Shown piece after piece: positions 35,695 through 45,391 of a DNA stretch of 64,000 bases. The DNA is from Aliivibrio salmonicida LFI1238. Lineage in GTDB: Bacteria > Pseudomonadota > Gammaproteobacteria > Enterobacterales > Vibrionaceae. Both the position numbers and the translations under genes were made by a program. The notes below the pieces were generated by a model. That model did not search any database. It saw only the letters and a program-made list of their open reading frames with translations, and was not told the DNA's origin. Position 1 is the stretch's first letter. Each line of letters begins with the position of its first letter. Location: NCBI RefSeq assembly GCF_000196495.1, contig NC_011311.1, forward strand, positions 1-64,000. Direction: 5' to 3'.

Positions 35695-36213
35695 ATGCCA
35701 ACTCCAGCGTATATGTCTATAAAAGGCGAAGTTCAGGGCGATATCACCAAAGATGCCTATTCAGCAGATTCTGTCGGTAATACCTGGCAGGAAGCACACA
35801 TCGATCAATTTTTAGTTCAAGAGCTTGATCATGTATTAACCGTTCCACGTGATCCACAAAGTGGCCAACCTACTGGCCAACGTGTCCACCGTCCGGTGAT
35901 CGTGACTAAGCAACAAGATCGATGCTCTCCATTGTTATTTAATGCGTTAGTGTCTGGTGAGAAATTACCGGAATGTAGCATCAATTTCTACCGTACTTCC
36001 ACGTCTGGTAAGCAAGAGCATTACTACACCATTAAACTTATCGATGCATTATTGGTTGATGTGCAAACTCGCATGGCTCATTGCCAAGACGCCGCAACCT
36101 CAGATCGCGTAACAGAAGAAGTTCTGAAGTTTACTTATCGTGCCATTGAAGTAACGCACGAAACGTGTGGTACGGCTGGCGATGACGATTGGCGTAAACC
36201 TCGCGAAGCGTAA
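35695..36213 (+). CDS. hcp: T6SS tube protein Hcp
   Basis: 172 aa, full Hcp length. MPTPAYMSIKGEVQGDIT, EAHIDQFLVQELDHVLTVPRD and RVHRPVIVTKQQDRCSPLLFNAL are classic Hcp blocks. Hexameric rings stack into the T6SS inner tube. No sheath, baseplate or ClpV genes are present here, so the module must use a chromosomal apparatus. First gene behind the sigma-54-like promoter. Confidence 0.96.
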   Translation: MPTPAYMSIKGEVQGDITKDAYSADSVGNTWQEAHIDQFLVQELDHVLTVPRDPQSGQPTGQRVHRPVIVTKQQDRCSPLLFNALVSGEKLPECSINFYRTSTSGKQEHYYTIKLIDALLVDVQTRMAHCQDAATSDRVTEEVLKFTYRAIEVTHETCGTAGDDDWRKPREA

Positions 36214-36238
36214 TGACGCGAAGACATAATTTTAAATG

Positions 36239-36255
36239 AGGGCCCTGTTGGCCCT
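36239..36255 (+). terminator. Attenuator hairpin between hcp and vgrG
   Basis: GGGCC-CTGTT-style stem (36240-36244 with 36250-36254) followed by TTTTG. A partial terminator here would let Hcp be made in excess over VgrG, as the apparatus needs. Confidence 0.6.
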
Positions 36256-36283
36256 TTTGTCGTATTAGTATCAGGTAAAAGAC

Positions 36284-38548
36284 ATGAGTAAAGAGATAGA
36301 ATTTACGTTTACGGTGTTTGGCACAGCCCATGAGTTTCGTGTCGAGAGTTTTCATGTGGTTGAAGAGTTGTCTCGCCCTTTTCGCGTCACTTTGTCATTA
36401 CTTTCACTTGATGCGGATATCGCGTTTGATGGATTAAGTCGAAAACCTGCTTTATTGACTCTGATGGGTCAGGGGATGGGGAATAGTCGTCAATTTCATG
36501 GTGTTGTGAATGAGGTGCGTTACTTAGGGGTTGGTCGTCGATTTTCCCGTTATCAAATCACCCTCTCCCCTCAATTATGGTTTCTAACTCAGCGTCAAGA
36601 TTGTCGGATATTTCAAGATAAATCTGTAATTGATATTGTCACTGAGGTGCTTGATGGCGGGGCTGTGACCGATTATCGTTTTGAGCTTTCTGCCGCCTAC
36701 CCTCCTCAAGAATACGTGCTTCAGTATCGTGAAACGGACAGCCATTTTGTTCAACGTTTATTGGCTGAGCAGGGATTATGGTATTACTTTGAGCATAGTG
36801 AAAGTAATCATACGCTAGTGATTGTCGATAAAAATGATGCAATACCTGAAATTATCAGCTCACCAGAAAATGCTTCTTATATGGGACCATTCGTGTATCA
36901 ATCTGAGGGGGGCGGAAATGCAGATCGGGAGCACGTCTTTGAGTTAAGCACTTATCATCGGGTTCGTACCGGTCACGTGACTCAAACCGATTATAACTAC
37001 GAGCAACCCCGTATTCCTCTGCAAGTGGAGCAACAAAGGGATCGAGATACTGATTTGGCGTTTTTTGATTACCCAGGTCGTTACGCTGAAGCCTCTCAAG
37101 GTCAGTTACAAGCGGTTTCTCTTTTAGCGGATAATCATCTTGAAAGTCATCAAATAGAAGCGGAAAGCAGCATTATGCGCTTAACGGCAGGCTATAGCTT
37201 CGAGTTGATAAGACACTCAAGAAAAGCCATAAATAGAGATTATACGTTACTGTCAGTAAGCCACTCTGGTCATAACCCACAAGTGCATGAAGAAGAGTCC
37301 AGCGGTCTACCGACCACTTATCAGAACCAGTTTATTTGTTTGCCACGAGACGTTGAGTTCCGCTCCCCTACACTCTCCGCTCCTGTGGTTGACGGACCTC
37401 AAACGGCTGTCGTTGTCGGGCCGGCAGGGGAAGAGATTTACACCGATAAACTCGGACGCATTAAAGTGCAGTTTCATTGGGATCGTTATGGAAATAATGA
37501 TGAGTATGCAGGGTGTTGGCTTCGTGTGTGTCAATCAATGGCGGGGCCTACTTGGGGCGCGGTCTATTTACCGAGAATAGGACACGAAGTGGTCGTGACC
37601 TTTTTAGATGGGGATCCTGATAGACCATTAGTGACTGGTACGGTATATAACGGAGTGAATACCCCGCCCTACCCATTACCTGAGAACAAAACTAAAACGG
37701 TGTTTCGTACCCAAACTCACAAGGGTGAGGGCTACAATGAAATGTCGTTTGAAGACGAAGCCAATCAAGAGCAAGTTTATTTTCATGCTCAAAAAGACAT
37801 GAGATCCAAGGTTCTTAATAACCGATTCAGAACCATAGGGAATGATGAAGCGCTAACCGTTGGACGTAATCAAGAAAATACCATCAAGCAAGACAGAAAA
37901 GAAACCATTGAAGGTAATAAAATTTCAATCACTAAGCAAACGTTCACGGAAACGATTGAGCAAGATGTCAAGGTCAGCTACAACGCTAATATGGAAAAGA
38001 ACGTTGTTGCTAAACAAACGTTAGAGGTTCATGGGGATCGTAATAGTACGGTGGGAAAAAATGATGAACTGACTATTTCTGGTGATAAAAGCACGATCAC
38101 TATGGGGGCAAGAAGCAGTGACATTAGCGCTGACGATACGTTAACTGTTGGCAAACTCTTAACAGTAGAGGTCGGAAGCAATGCCTCCATGAAATCCGAT
38201 GGTGAGTATACGATTATTAGTGCGGATGAAATTAACGCGACAGTAGGCAGTTCCGGTTTCATTTTAAAAAATAACGGCACCATCACTTTGTATGGCTCAA
38301 ATATTACGATTGATGGCTCAGGCTCGGTCGCCTTAGTTGGGGGGAGTGTTGCGATTAACCCTGGCGCGGCGGCCAGTCAAAGTAGCAGTGTGAGCGTTAA
38401 CCCTCCTCGTACTTTTTCAATGTCGCCATTGGCATCAACCAAGCCTGTGATGAATTCTTCGGTGTACAGTGAAATGGTTCAAGAAGGCTCAATTATTAAA
38501 GAGCTATGTCAATGCGGTCAGGGGGATATATGCAAACTGCACAGTTAA
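36284..38548 (+). CDS. vgrG: T6SS spike protein VgrG (TssI)
   Basis: 754 aa: gp27/phage_GPD-like part (about 1-380), OB-fold gp5-like segment with DKLGRIKVQFHWDRYGN and CWLRVCQSMAGPTWG, then the beta-helical needle with repeated T-V/I-x pattern (about 480-680). No extra enzymatic domain at the C-terminus; the last ~70 residues are a short tail ending in cysteines. It carries cargo effectors via adaptors. The stop overlaps the adaptor gene. Confidence 0.96.
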   Translation: MSKEIEFTFTVFGTAHEFRVESFHVVEELSRPFRVTLSLLSLDADIAFDGLSRKPALLTLMGQGMGNSRQFHGVVNEVRYLGVGRRFSRYQITLSPQLWFLTQRQDCRIFQDKSVIDIVTEVLDGGAVTDYRFELSAAYPPQEYVLQYRETDSHFVQRLLAEQGLWYYFEHSESNHTLVIVDKNDAIPEIISSPENASYMGPFVYQSEGGGNADREHVFELSTYHRVRTGHVTQTDYNYEQPRIPLQVEQQRDRDTDLAFFDYPGRYAEASQGQLQAVSLLADNHLESHQIEAESSIMRLTAGYSFELIRHSRKAINRDYTLLSVSHSGHNPQVHEEESSGLPTTYQNQFICLPRDVEFRSPTLSAPVVDGPQTAVVVGPAGEEIYTDKLGRIKVQFHWDRYGNNDEYAGCWLRVCQSMAGPTWGAVYLPRIGHEVVVTFLDGDPDRPLVTGTVYNGVNTPPYPLPENKTKTVFRTQTHKGEGYNEMSFEDEANQEQVYFHAQKDMRSKVLNNRFRTIGNDEALTVGRNQENTIKQDRKETIEGNKISITKQTFTETIEQDVKVSYNANMEKNVVAKQTLEVHGDRNSTVGKNDELTISGDKSTITMGARSSDISADDTLTVGKLLTVEVGSNASMKSDGEYTIISADEINATVGSSGFILKNNGTITLYGSNITIDGSGSVALVGGSVAINPGAAASQSSSVSVNPPRTFSMSPLASTKPVMNSSVYSEMVQEGSIIKELCQCGQGDICKLHS

Positions 38549-39123
38549 ACAAACAATGGCGAGTTAATGGCATTGAAGTCCCTGTCTTTGGAGAGGAAGA
38601 GATCCTTTATGCGGTTATTGAACCCGAATTATGGCCTGAGTGGAACGTCGAATTAAGCCCTCATACCCATGAGCTAGAAATCGTTAATTTATTTAATGCA
38701 ACCCCATTTAGTGTGATAAAAAATGGGCCCGTTGTTATTAACATAACGAGCGCTCAAGTCTTGTTGAATATCTGTATAAAAAAAATGAGTACCACCCATT
38801 GCGGTGCATTATTTCATACGGCAAGCACAACAAGTTGCAGTCAGTTAATGTACTCCCTACGTAATGCGTTAGTCGTTAAAAAAGGCGTTGGTGATCTCTT
38901 TCTTCGATATTACGATCCGAGAGGATTATTGCCACTAGTCGCCTCCCTCTCAGATGAAGAGCGTCGTGATTATTTTTCTCCTATCAATAAAATAACGTGG
39001 TTTAACAAGAGGTGGTTAAGTGTTTCTGTATTGGCACCTATTTCGGCCCCGTTTTCCGATTATCAATGGAATATGACCGAACTGCATCTTGCGTCGATGA
39101 CATCCATTTCAACTCAGTGGTAA
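38530..39123 (+). CDS. DUF4123 T6SS effector adaptor (Tap/TEC type)
   Basis: 197 aa from ATG 38530 (GGGGGAT just upstream); ATG 38506 is an alternative. The LYAVIEPELWPEW opening, the central LFLRYYDPRGLLPLV block (DUF4123 signature: RYYDPRVL) and the location between vgrG and a large effector identify an adaptor that loads the following LysM effector onto the VgrG tip. It overlaps vgrG by 19 bp. Confidence 0.88.
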   Translation: MQTAQLNKQWRVNGIEVPVFGEEEILYAVIEPELWPEWNVELSPHTHELEIVNLFNATPFSVIKNGPVVINITSAQVLLNICIKKMSTTHCGALFHTASTTSCSQLMYSLRNALVVKKGVGDLFLRYYDPRGLLPLVASLSDEERRDYFSPINKITWFNKRWLSVSVLAPISAPFSDYQWNMTELHLASMTSISTQW

Positions 39124-39138
39124 AGGAGTAATCACACC

Positions 39139-41583
39139 ATGAATCCATCTTATATTGTTCAACGTGGCGATACGTTGCTTAACATTGCGATTAATAATGA
39201 CGTTGCTTTTACCACCCTGCTTAAGTTAAACCCACAATATCAGCCCAATCCTGATTTAATTCATGTGGGTGATAGCGTTCGCCTTCCTGAAGTTCTGAAC
39301 GATGAGGTGGTAAAACAGGGGTATCTTATTGAGCCCGTGCGCCCTCGTCCTGTATCAGATACCTGTACATTGATGTCTCCACCAGTGTGTCAACCAAAGG
39401 AGGTGCATGACATCTTATTTGTGACAGGCGAGCATAAAACGGATTTTTACTGTGTGGGAGAGAAGGCGCATCAATTTGTAAAAGAAGAAGTTAAGGAGAC
39501 GGATAAGCTGATTAAAGGTTATGTCGAACTTCTTAATGCAACACCTAATGAAGAAAGTGCAACAAAAGAGCAAGTGGCATTACATGCAAAAAAAAGACAA
39601 GCGTGGTTAGAGGCGGCGAGTTATGCAGGAGCTATCCACTTATCTGAGTCAAGTCTTGATAGGCAAAGTCAAAGAAATGAAGCAAGAAGACAAACAAACG
39701 AGAAAAACAATGAAAATGCGGAATTTATAGAAACACAAATTTCCGAGCTTAAAAAGGCAAAGGCGTTTGTGACTAATTACGATGAGAATGGTTTTTATGT
39801 CGATAACGTTTCTGTTGGTGCATTAAGATCAGAAGCGCTTGTGCGTATTGATACCGACCTAGGTTTATTACGTCAGCAACAACTGATCATCGTACAAAAA
39901 AGTGCAGAGAAAGCGCAAAGTAAACCATCACCAATAAAACCAAATAATCAGTCAGTCAATCATGCAAATATAAAAGGAAAAAATAAGTTAAAGCGTCATT
40001 CAATTGAAGTTTTTTCGGTGCTTGAGAATAAATATATTTATATTCGTGCTGATTTTTTTGACCGAGAACGAGAGCACTGGCGTCAGCTACCAGATAGAAC
40101 CAATACCAGACAAGCGTTCATTGATAATAATAAAAAAGGCGTCATGAAAGCCGTCGTAAAAGACATTAGTGCTGATATAAGAAGTAATATAAAAGAGGGT
40201 CCATTAAAAAATCAGATCGCGAAATGGGATGCAAAAGGATGGAATTGGCTTGAATCCAAGAAGGAATATAACTTATGGGGAGAAGGGGATAACACCAAAA
40301 TAGCCGTGAGTTATGAAGCACAATTACTTCGCTGGGGGGCGAATGCCGCAGCGACCATCGATAAAACTGGGATTGCTATTGGTGGAGATGCGTCGGTTTC
40401 TCTTGCAGAGGCTTCGGTAAAAATAGAAGGCTTCTTACCTTATAAAGGGGGCTACGCAGCTAAGTTAACGTATACCGATGCAAATAAAAAAACCGCCACC
40501 TATGCTTTTGGGTGTTTTAGGCTCAAAGGTGAAATGCAATTAAGTGCCTTTGCTGGCGGAATGGTGAGTGCTGGTGCTTCTGCTGGAAAAATACCTCAAG
40601 GGGATGGCAGTATTGGTGCCATGTACAGCCCTAATGTTGCTATAGCGACCTCAAATAGTAGCGGTCAGGTAGGCCTTAAAGTGGGTGGTTTTGCAGGAAT
40701 GCAGGTTGGCGGTAAAGTTACTGGCAGTGCGGAATGGCAAGCCCCACCGAATGTGAAAGAGAGCACTCACATTGATTTTCAAAAATTAGCTGAAATTTCA
40801 GGAGAAGGAAACATCGCTGGCGGTCTTGGTGCTGGTGTCGATTTTCAATTAGCTTTTAGGGAAGGGGCTTTTTACTTTGCGTGCTCAGGACGTTTGGTAT
40901 GTGGTCCTGGAGGGAGTGGCAGCTTTGCTTCTTTGATTAACTTAGAGCAGTTGTGGGAGCTGGCGAAAGTGATCCTTCAAGGACTTCAATGGGTAGGGTA
41001 TCGATTACTTGAAAATATAGATGAAGAGGCTTACAACTATTTAATTAAGGCCAGTTATTTAGCGTTTACTTCTGAGTTGTTGTGTAAGGAGCCTATTCAA
41101 GCTCTTCAGTATGCTGTTAAATCAGGGGAGGAGGTAATTATAGGCTTATGGGATGAAAGAAAGGAAACGATGGATCGACAAAAAGAGGCTGAAATTCTTT
41201 CTAAGCGTATCATTAGTGAAGAGGTGTTTAGTGGCGTTCCTTCGGATCAACTGTTGCCTGAAGTGGTAGGTATGATGCTCAATACCTTAGTGGAAGACTT
41301 TACTTTACGAAGCGAGGAATCACAAGAGACTGCTATTTGTTACTTATTAAAGAAAACCATTTACAGTTGGCGTAAGTTTGAAGAGATTTTATCTCGTATG
41401 AACGATTTTGGTACGAGAGAAGCAGGCTATGAAAAATTATTCGCTAATTTAAAACGTATAAATACGGTCTTAGATGGTGAGCAGCAAAGGGAATTTAATG
41501 GCTGGGTTTATCGTTTAGCAAAAGCGAAAAAACAGTCAGAGTTAATGTCCATGCCATTTACTCCAAAAGCTGAAATAAGTTGA
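39139..41583 (+). CDS. LysM-containing T6SS effector of unknown activity
   Basis: 814 aa. N-terminal LysM (YIVQRGDTLLNIAINNDV, residues about 5-52), a charged coiled-coil region (about 115-280), then a Gly/Ala-rich central part (about 390-610; AGGMVSAGASAGK, GLGAGVDFQLAFREGAFYFACSGRLVCGPGGSG) with amphipathic and hydrophobic stretches, and a helical C-terminal ~200 residues. The glycine-rich segment recalls membrane-acting T6SS toxins, but no catalytic motif is seen. Follows the DUF4123 adaptor by 15 bp and ends at a strong terminator. Its immunity protein may be the convergent lipoprotein. Confidence 0.85.
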   Translation: MNPSYIVQRGDTLLNIAINNDVAFTTLLKLNPQYQPNPDLIHVGDSVRLPEVLNDEVVKQGYLIEPVRPRPVSDTCTLMSPPVCQPKEVHDILFVTGEHKTDFYCVGEKAHQFVKEEVKETDKLIKGYVELLNATPNEESATKEQVALHAKKRQAWLEAASYAGAIHLSESSLDRQSQRNEARRQTNEKNNENAEFIETQISELKKAKAFVTNYDENGFYVDNVSVGALRSEALVRIDTDLGLLRQQQLIIVQKSAEKAQSKPSPIKPNNQSVNHANIKGKNKLKRHSIEVFSVLENKYIYIRADFFDREREHWRQLPDRTNTRQAFIDNNKKGVMKAVVKDISADIRSNIKEGPLKNQIAKWDAKGWNWLESKKEYNLWGEGDNTKIAVSYEAQLLRWGANAAATIDKTGIAIGGDASVSLAEASVKIEGFLPYKGGYAAKLTYTDANKKTATYAFGCFRLKGEMQLSAFAGGMVSAGASAGKIPQGDGSIGAMYSPNVAIATSNSSGQVGLKVGGFAGMQVGGKVTGSAEWQAPPNVKESTHIDFQKLAEISGEGNIAGGLGAGVDFQLAFREGAFYFACSGRLVCGPGGSGSFASLINLEQLWELAKVILQGLQWVGYRLLENIDEEAYNYLIKASYLAFTSELLCKEPIQALQYAVKSGEEVIIGLWDERKETMDRQKEAEILSKRIISEEVFSGVPSDQLLPEVVGMMLNTLVEDFTLRSEESQETAICYLLKKTIYSWRKFEEILSRMNDFGTREAGYEKLFANLKRINTVLDGEQQREFNGWVYRLAKAKKQSELMSMPFTPKAEIS

Positions 41584-41626
41584 TGATTGTTAGGTAGTGG
41601 AAAGAAAGCAGTTACTTAATAAAGAT

Positions 41627-41648
41627 ATGCCCCTAAAGCTAGGGGCAT
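41627..41648. terminator. Bidirectional terminator
   Basis: ATGCCCCT (41627-41634) and AGGGGCAT (41641-41648), perfect 8-bp stem with a six-base loop, between the convergent LysM effector and FGE-fold lipoprotein genes. Confidence 0.7.
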
Positions 41649-41660
41649 CAATATTAAAGG

Positions 41661-42728
41661 TTAATTACGAGAGGTCTCAGGCGTTTCTTTTTGAAGAGAG
41701 CAGCGAAAACTATTACTTGAATAATATCTATCTACTTCGATATTCTTCGGGATTCTGGCAAAAGTCATCGTGGCTCCTCCCGCATCTCGCATTATTTTTT
41801 CTTTTCCTGTTTTTGGACCTCGTGGATTGTGCTCTGGTGATTCTTGGTAATAGGTTGGTGAATACCAATCATTCACCCACTCACTGATATTATTACTCAT
41901 ACCATACACCCCTAATGGGTTGGCTGGCCAGCGGCCAATATAAGCTTCTCTTTCTGTGCTGGAATTGGCTTCTTCATCGGTATAATTAACACGATAGCCT
42001 GTTGAAGGGTTGTTATAACCAGAACCAAGAAGTTGTCGATAACCATTATTGGTCGCGTAATAACGCTTTTCACCTCGATTACGAGCTGCATATTCCCATT
42101 GTGCTTCGCTCGGTAAGTCAAAAGGCAGCGCCGTAAGATTACTTAACCATTGGCAGTAATTTTTAGCCTCATGCCAATTTATTGTTCTAGCCGCTTGATT
42201 TTTCCTATATTGAATGACTTTTTTATACCTATCTGAATGTCGCTTTATGATACCCCCATCAGCCATGTTATCAGCGGCGACAGGTAATCCGTTAATCTGT
42301 CGCATCCACTCCATATCCATAAAACTGGTTTCATAAGAAGACATAGAGTAAGAATCAAGCGTTACTTTGTGTATATTATTAGCACCTGTGGTTGTGCTTG
42401 ATGGGGAAGCAAAACATTGTGAATCTGGTGCCCAATCTATTCGATTGATTGTCCCACTTGGAATTTCACAAGGAGCTCTAAAATCCCCCATTTCAAAACT
42501 TCCGCCTTTTACAAAGACTAAATTTTCAATAGCACGAATTGCAGTATTTAATGTATGTTGTTTCAATTCATTTGATGCATCAGGGTACAATTTCTTGATG
42601 TTCGTAATGATGGTATCAATCTGTTGTTTTGATACCGTTTCACTTGATGCGCTGATAGAGGAATTCGCATCGTTGCAGCCGCTTAATAATGGCAGTAAAC
42701 AAGCCAATCCTAACCATTTTTTTTTCAT
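41661..42728 (-). CDS. FGE-sulfatase-fold (SUMF1-like) lipoprotein
   Basis: 355 aa. Lipoprotein signal with lipobox LLSGC (Cys18). The SUMF1/FGE fold is marked by FVKGGSFEMGDF, NWHEAKNYCQWLSNLTALPFDLPSEAQWEYAAR, GVYGMSNNISEWVNDWY and a C-terminal SNSFRCSLQ. Members of this fold act in formylglycine formation, in secretion accessory roles and, next to T6SS toxins, sometimes as immunity proteins. Convergent with the LysM effector and periplasm-facing, it is a candidate immunity factor; enzymatic activity is not proven. Confidence 0.85.
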   Translation of the reverse strand: MKKKWLGLACLLPLLSGCNDANSSISASSETVSKQQIDTIITNIKKLYPDASNELKQHTLNTAIRAIENLVFVKGGSFEMGDFRAPCEIPSGTINRIDWAPDSQCFASPSSTTTGANNIHKVTLDSYSMSSYETSFMDMEWMRQINGLPVAADNMADGGIIKRHSDRYKKVIQYRKNQAARTINWHEAKNYCQWLSNLTALPFDLPSEAQWEYAARNRGEKRYYATNNGYRQLLGSGYNNPSTGYRVNYTDEEANSSTEREAYIGRWPANPLGVYGMSNNISEWVNDWYSPTYYQESPEHNPRGPKTGKEKIMRDAGGATMTFARIPKNIEVDRYYSSNSFRCSLQKETPETSRN

Positions 42729-42863
42729 AATTCTTCCTTATAATTTTATGTTTTTATTTTAAGCTATTTGAGTTTGAATTGCAGGAAGTAATCTGTGAGG
42801 TTTGTTCTGTATTGATACCTGTCTGTATCAAACAGTACTATTGTTAGATATTCCTTCTCTATT

Positions 42864-42896
42864 AAAATAAAGTTTCACACTGTGAAACTTTATTTT
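42864..42896. promoter_or_regulatory. parS: parS-like palindrome upstream of parA
   Basis: A 16-nt arm AAAATAAAGTTTCACA and its exact complement flank a central C. The core TTTCACACTGTGAAA is shared with the second site at 45233-45267 and resembles Vibrio chromosome II ParB sites (TTTACA-TGTAAA type). It lies 140 bp before parA and could serve as centromere and operator. Confidence 0.7.
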
Positions 42897-43035
42897 ACTC
42901 ATGCAAAATCCCTATTCTACCCCTCAGCGATCCCAACAAAAAATAATTTAATTTAAAAACCTAGACACTCCCATTGAATGTGAGACAATAAGCTCAATTG
43001 CATGGGAGATCGTCATTTTTGAAGGATATTTAATA

Positions 43036-44232
43036 ATGAATCAACAAGACACACTTACTACTATTCGCTCTTTAGCTAATGTATCTAAGCGTATATCGAT
43101 AGCAGAAACAGAGCTTAAGCTTACTGGTGATGCACCAAATCAATTGTATTATCGTACTTATAACTTAAATGAAGCGTGTGAAGCATGTAGAAATGTTGAT
43201 CATCGGAAATTAAAGGAAGTATTAGTTGAATTGGGGTATAACCCAAAATTCTGCTTCCCAATTGATTCTTTATTATTAGAAAAAATAAGAAATAAATTAT
43301 TACCTGAGCGTAGCAAAAAACGTTCAACAAAGGCTGTTGTGTATGCTTTTTCCAACTTTAAAGGTGGAACTTGCAAAACAACTAGTTGTGTTACTTTAGC
43401 TACTGGTTTATGTACTGAAATATTTGATAGAGAGTTAAGGGTAGGAGTTATTGATTTAGATCCTCAAGGTTCTAGTACTACTTTCTTACGTCCAAATATA
43501 ACCGACGATGATTATTCTATTGGTGAAATATTAAAGCAAGAGTATGAACTTGAAGAAGGTGAGACTCTTGCTAGATTTGTTAATGAATGTTTTCTTGACA
43601 CTCAAATTCCTAACTTACGTATTTTACCGGCGAGGCCGATGGATAGAAGTTATGAAGCTCAAGTACTTCGGGAACAATTTAATGCAGAACAAACAAAAAA
43701 GCACTACGCTCCTCATTTGGAGTTAAAAAAAATTATTGATGCTGTGAGTGAGCAGTTTGATGTAATTATGATCGATTGCTCACCTAACTTCGGAACATCA
43801 GTTATTGCGGCACATTATGTTGCAACCTCTTTAATTATACCTGTTCGACCATCTGAGTTAGATAAAGATTCTAGCGTAAAATATTTTGAATTTTTAGAAG
43901 ATATTTACAGCACTGTACTGTGTGGATTTGATCATAATGGTTATGATCATATTAATGTATTACCGACGGCTGTGAATGAAAATTCTTCAACAGAAATAAC
44001 TATTGCATCGACATTACGCATTGGCGCAAATAACAACTGCTTCCAAGGTAATTTTTTACATTCAGAAGCAGTCTCTAACTTAAGTGCACGCCATCAAACT
44101 ATTTTTGGTGAGAGTAAGTCCCAGTACAATGCCACTAAGAAAACATTGCAACGTGCTCAGTTATCAACCTATTCATTAATTGTTGCTCTTTATGAGCAAA
44201 TTCAATCTACTGAATTCAAGCGAGAAGCATAA
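43036..44232 (+). CDS. parA: Partition ATPase ParA
   Basis: 398 aa, type Ia ParA: an N-terminal extension with a helix-turn-helix-like part (about 20-100) before a deviant Walker A, KGGTCKTT (109-116), and later IDLDPQGSSTTFL and VIMIDCSPNFGTS motifs. It positions the plasmid along the nucleoid with ParB and represses the operon. Cys113 in the P-loop is a minor variation. It overlaps parB by one base (TAATG). Confidence 0.94.
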   Translation: MNQQDTLTTIRSLANVSKRISIAETELKLTGDAPNQLYYRTYNLNEACEACRNVDHRKLKEVLVELGYNPKFCFPIDSLLLEKIRNKLLPERSKKRSTKAVVYAFSNFKGGTCKTTSCVTLATGLCTEIFDRELRVGVIDLDPQGSSTTFLRPNITDDDYSIGEILKQEYELEEGETLARFVNECFLDTQIPNLRILPARPMDRSYEAQVLREQFNAEQTKKHYAPHLELKKIIDAVSEQFDVIMIDCSPNFGTSVIAAHYVATSLIIPVRPSELDKDSSVKYFEFLEDIYSTVLCGFDHNGYDHINVLPTAVNENSSTEITIASTLRIGANNNCFQGNFLHSEAVSNLSARHQTIFGESKSQYNATKKTLQRAQLSTYSLIVALYEQIQSTEFKREA

Positions 44233-45239
44233 TGGCTAAAAAGAAAACTAAAACAAATGCTCAAATAGCGGAAGAAGCGGCTATGTTAGCGGGAGTCAGT
44301 ACATCAACATACCAAAAATCTATTCAACATGTAGAAAAACTCCAGCAAGCTTTTGAAGGTGGTAGGTCAAATCTGACTCTTACTTTTGGGGAAAGGAATG
44401 TTAAGTTTGAGCTTCGAACTCTTCCAAATGCAGTAATCGAAACTGAAACGATTGTATCTAAAGAAAACGAGCGTTCACAAAATTTTGTTTCACGTTTATC
44501 TGTTATTAAATTAACTCAGGCGATAGAAAAAGAAGGTCAAAAATATCCGGCCATTGGGCAGATAAGTGGTGAGTTAATTGAAATTCTAGATGGTTCCCAG
44601 CGTCGCTCTGCTTGTTATTATGCAGGCCATGATTTACTAGTATGGGTTACAAAAGAACAACTAGATAATGAAACTAAACGTACCACCTCTGTTACAGCAA
44701 ATACATATAAACCATTATCTCTAATAGAGAAAGGTAAGCAGTACCAAAATTTGATAAATGAAGGGACTTATAATAATCCGACTCAACTTGCTACGGCTTT
44801 AGGTTTGAATCGAGGATTAGTCTCTGAGTGTTTAAAGGCTGCTTCATTACCTGATTGGCTTATTGATATTATTCCATCTCCGTCTGATTTAGGTCGCCCA
44901 ACGATTATTAAACTATCAAAGTTTATCAATGAATTAGATGAGAATGAATTAAGTGAAGTAGTATTATTAGCTACTAACTTAAAAGAAAAAACAGAACAAT
45001 TACGATTAAATGCAATTGATGCTGATAAAGTAAATGGTGATGTTGTGCAAATGATTATGTCTATAAATAATAAAAAGTCTATCGTATCAAAAGTAGCATT
45101 CACGTCATTAACTGATGGCTCTAGAGCAAAAGCAATATTGGATAATGGAGATCTTATGCTTAATATCAAAAATGTTGGTGATGAATGTTTAGCTGAACTA
45201 AAAGATATATTAGCGAAGTATGGGTTGCCATCAATTTAA
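44232..45239 (+). CDS. parB: Partition protein ParB
   Basis: 335 aa, P1/Chromosome II-like ParB. KYPAIGQISGELIEILDGSQRRSACYYAG is the ParB/Srx nucleotide-binding region with the R-x-S/G-x-R-R-type motif; a helix-turn-helix follows at about 185-205 (PTQLATALGLNRGLVSECLKAASLP). It binds the palindromes at 42864 and 45233. The second site overlaps its own stop codon. Confidence 0.92.
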   Translation: MAKKKTKTNAQIAEEAAMLAGVSTSTYQKSIQHVEKLQQAFEGGRSNLTLTFGERNVKFELRTLPNAVIETETIVSKENERSQNFVSRLSVIKLTQAIEKEGQKYPAIGQISGELIEILDGSQRRSACYYAGHDLLVWVTKEQLDNETKRTTSVTANTYKPLSLIEKGKQYQNLINEGTYNNPTQLATALGLNRGLVSECLKAASLPDWLIDIIPSPSDLGRPTIIKLSKFINELDENELSEVVLLATNLKEKTEQLRLNAIDADKVNGDVVQMIMSINNKKSIVSKVAFTSLTDGSRAKAILDNGDLMLNIKNVGDECLAELKDILAKYGLPSI

Positions 45240-45267
45240 AACTTTCACACTGTGAAAGTTTTAAATT
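45233..45267. promoter_or_regulatory. parS: parS-like palindrome after parB
   Basis: 17-nt arms around a central C (45250), core CTTTCACACTGTGAAAG. It shares TTTCACACTGTGAAA with the site before parA, and overlaps the last codons of parB. It may act as centromere, and its stem could also stop transcription. Confidence 0.7.
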
Positions 45268-45391
45268 TCTAATAGACACATGAAGTTATCTAGCACTTAA
45301 TCGAATGTGTTGGCGACAATTTAACAAAACGTATTAATTTATTAAACTGTCGCCAATATAAGAGCTTTTTAATCATAACGTTCCTTATTTA

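Noticed and set aside
41597..41887. 96-aa frame after the LysM effector
   Set aside because: Runs across a terminator and the antisense of the FGE-fold gene; no ribosome site.
42367..42762. 131-aa + strand frame opposite the FGE-fold gene
   Set aside because: Shadow; the minus-strand product has a lipobox and clear FGE motifs.
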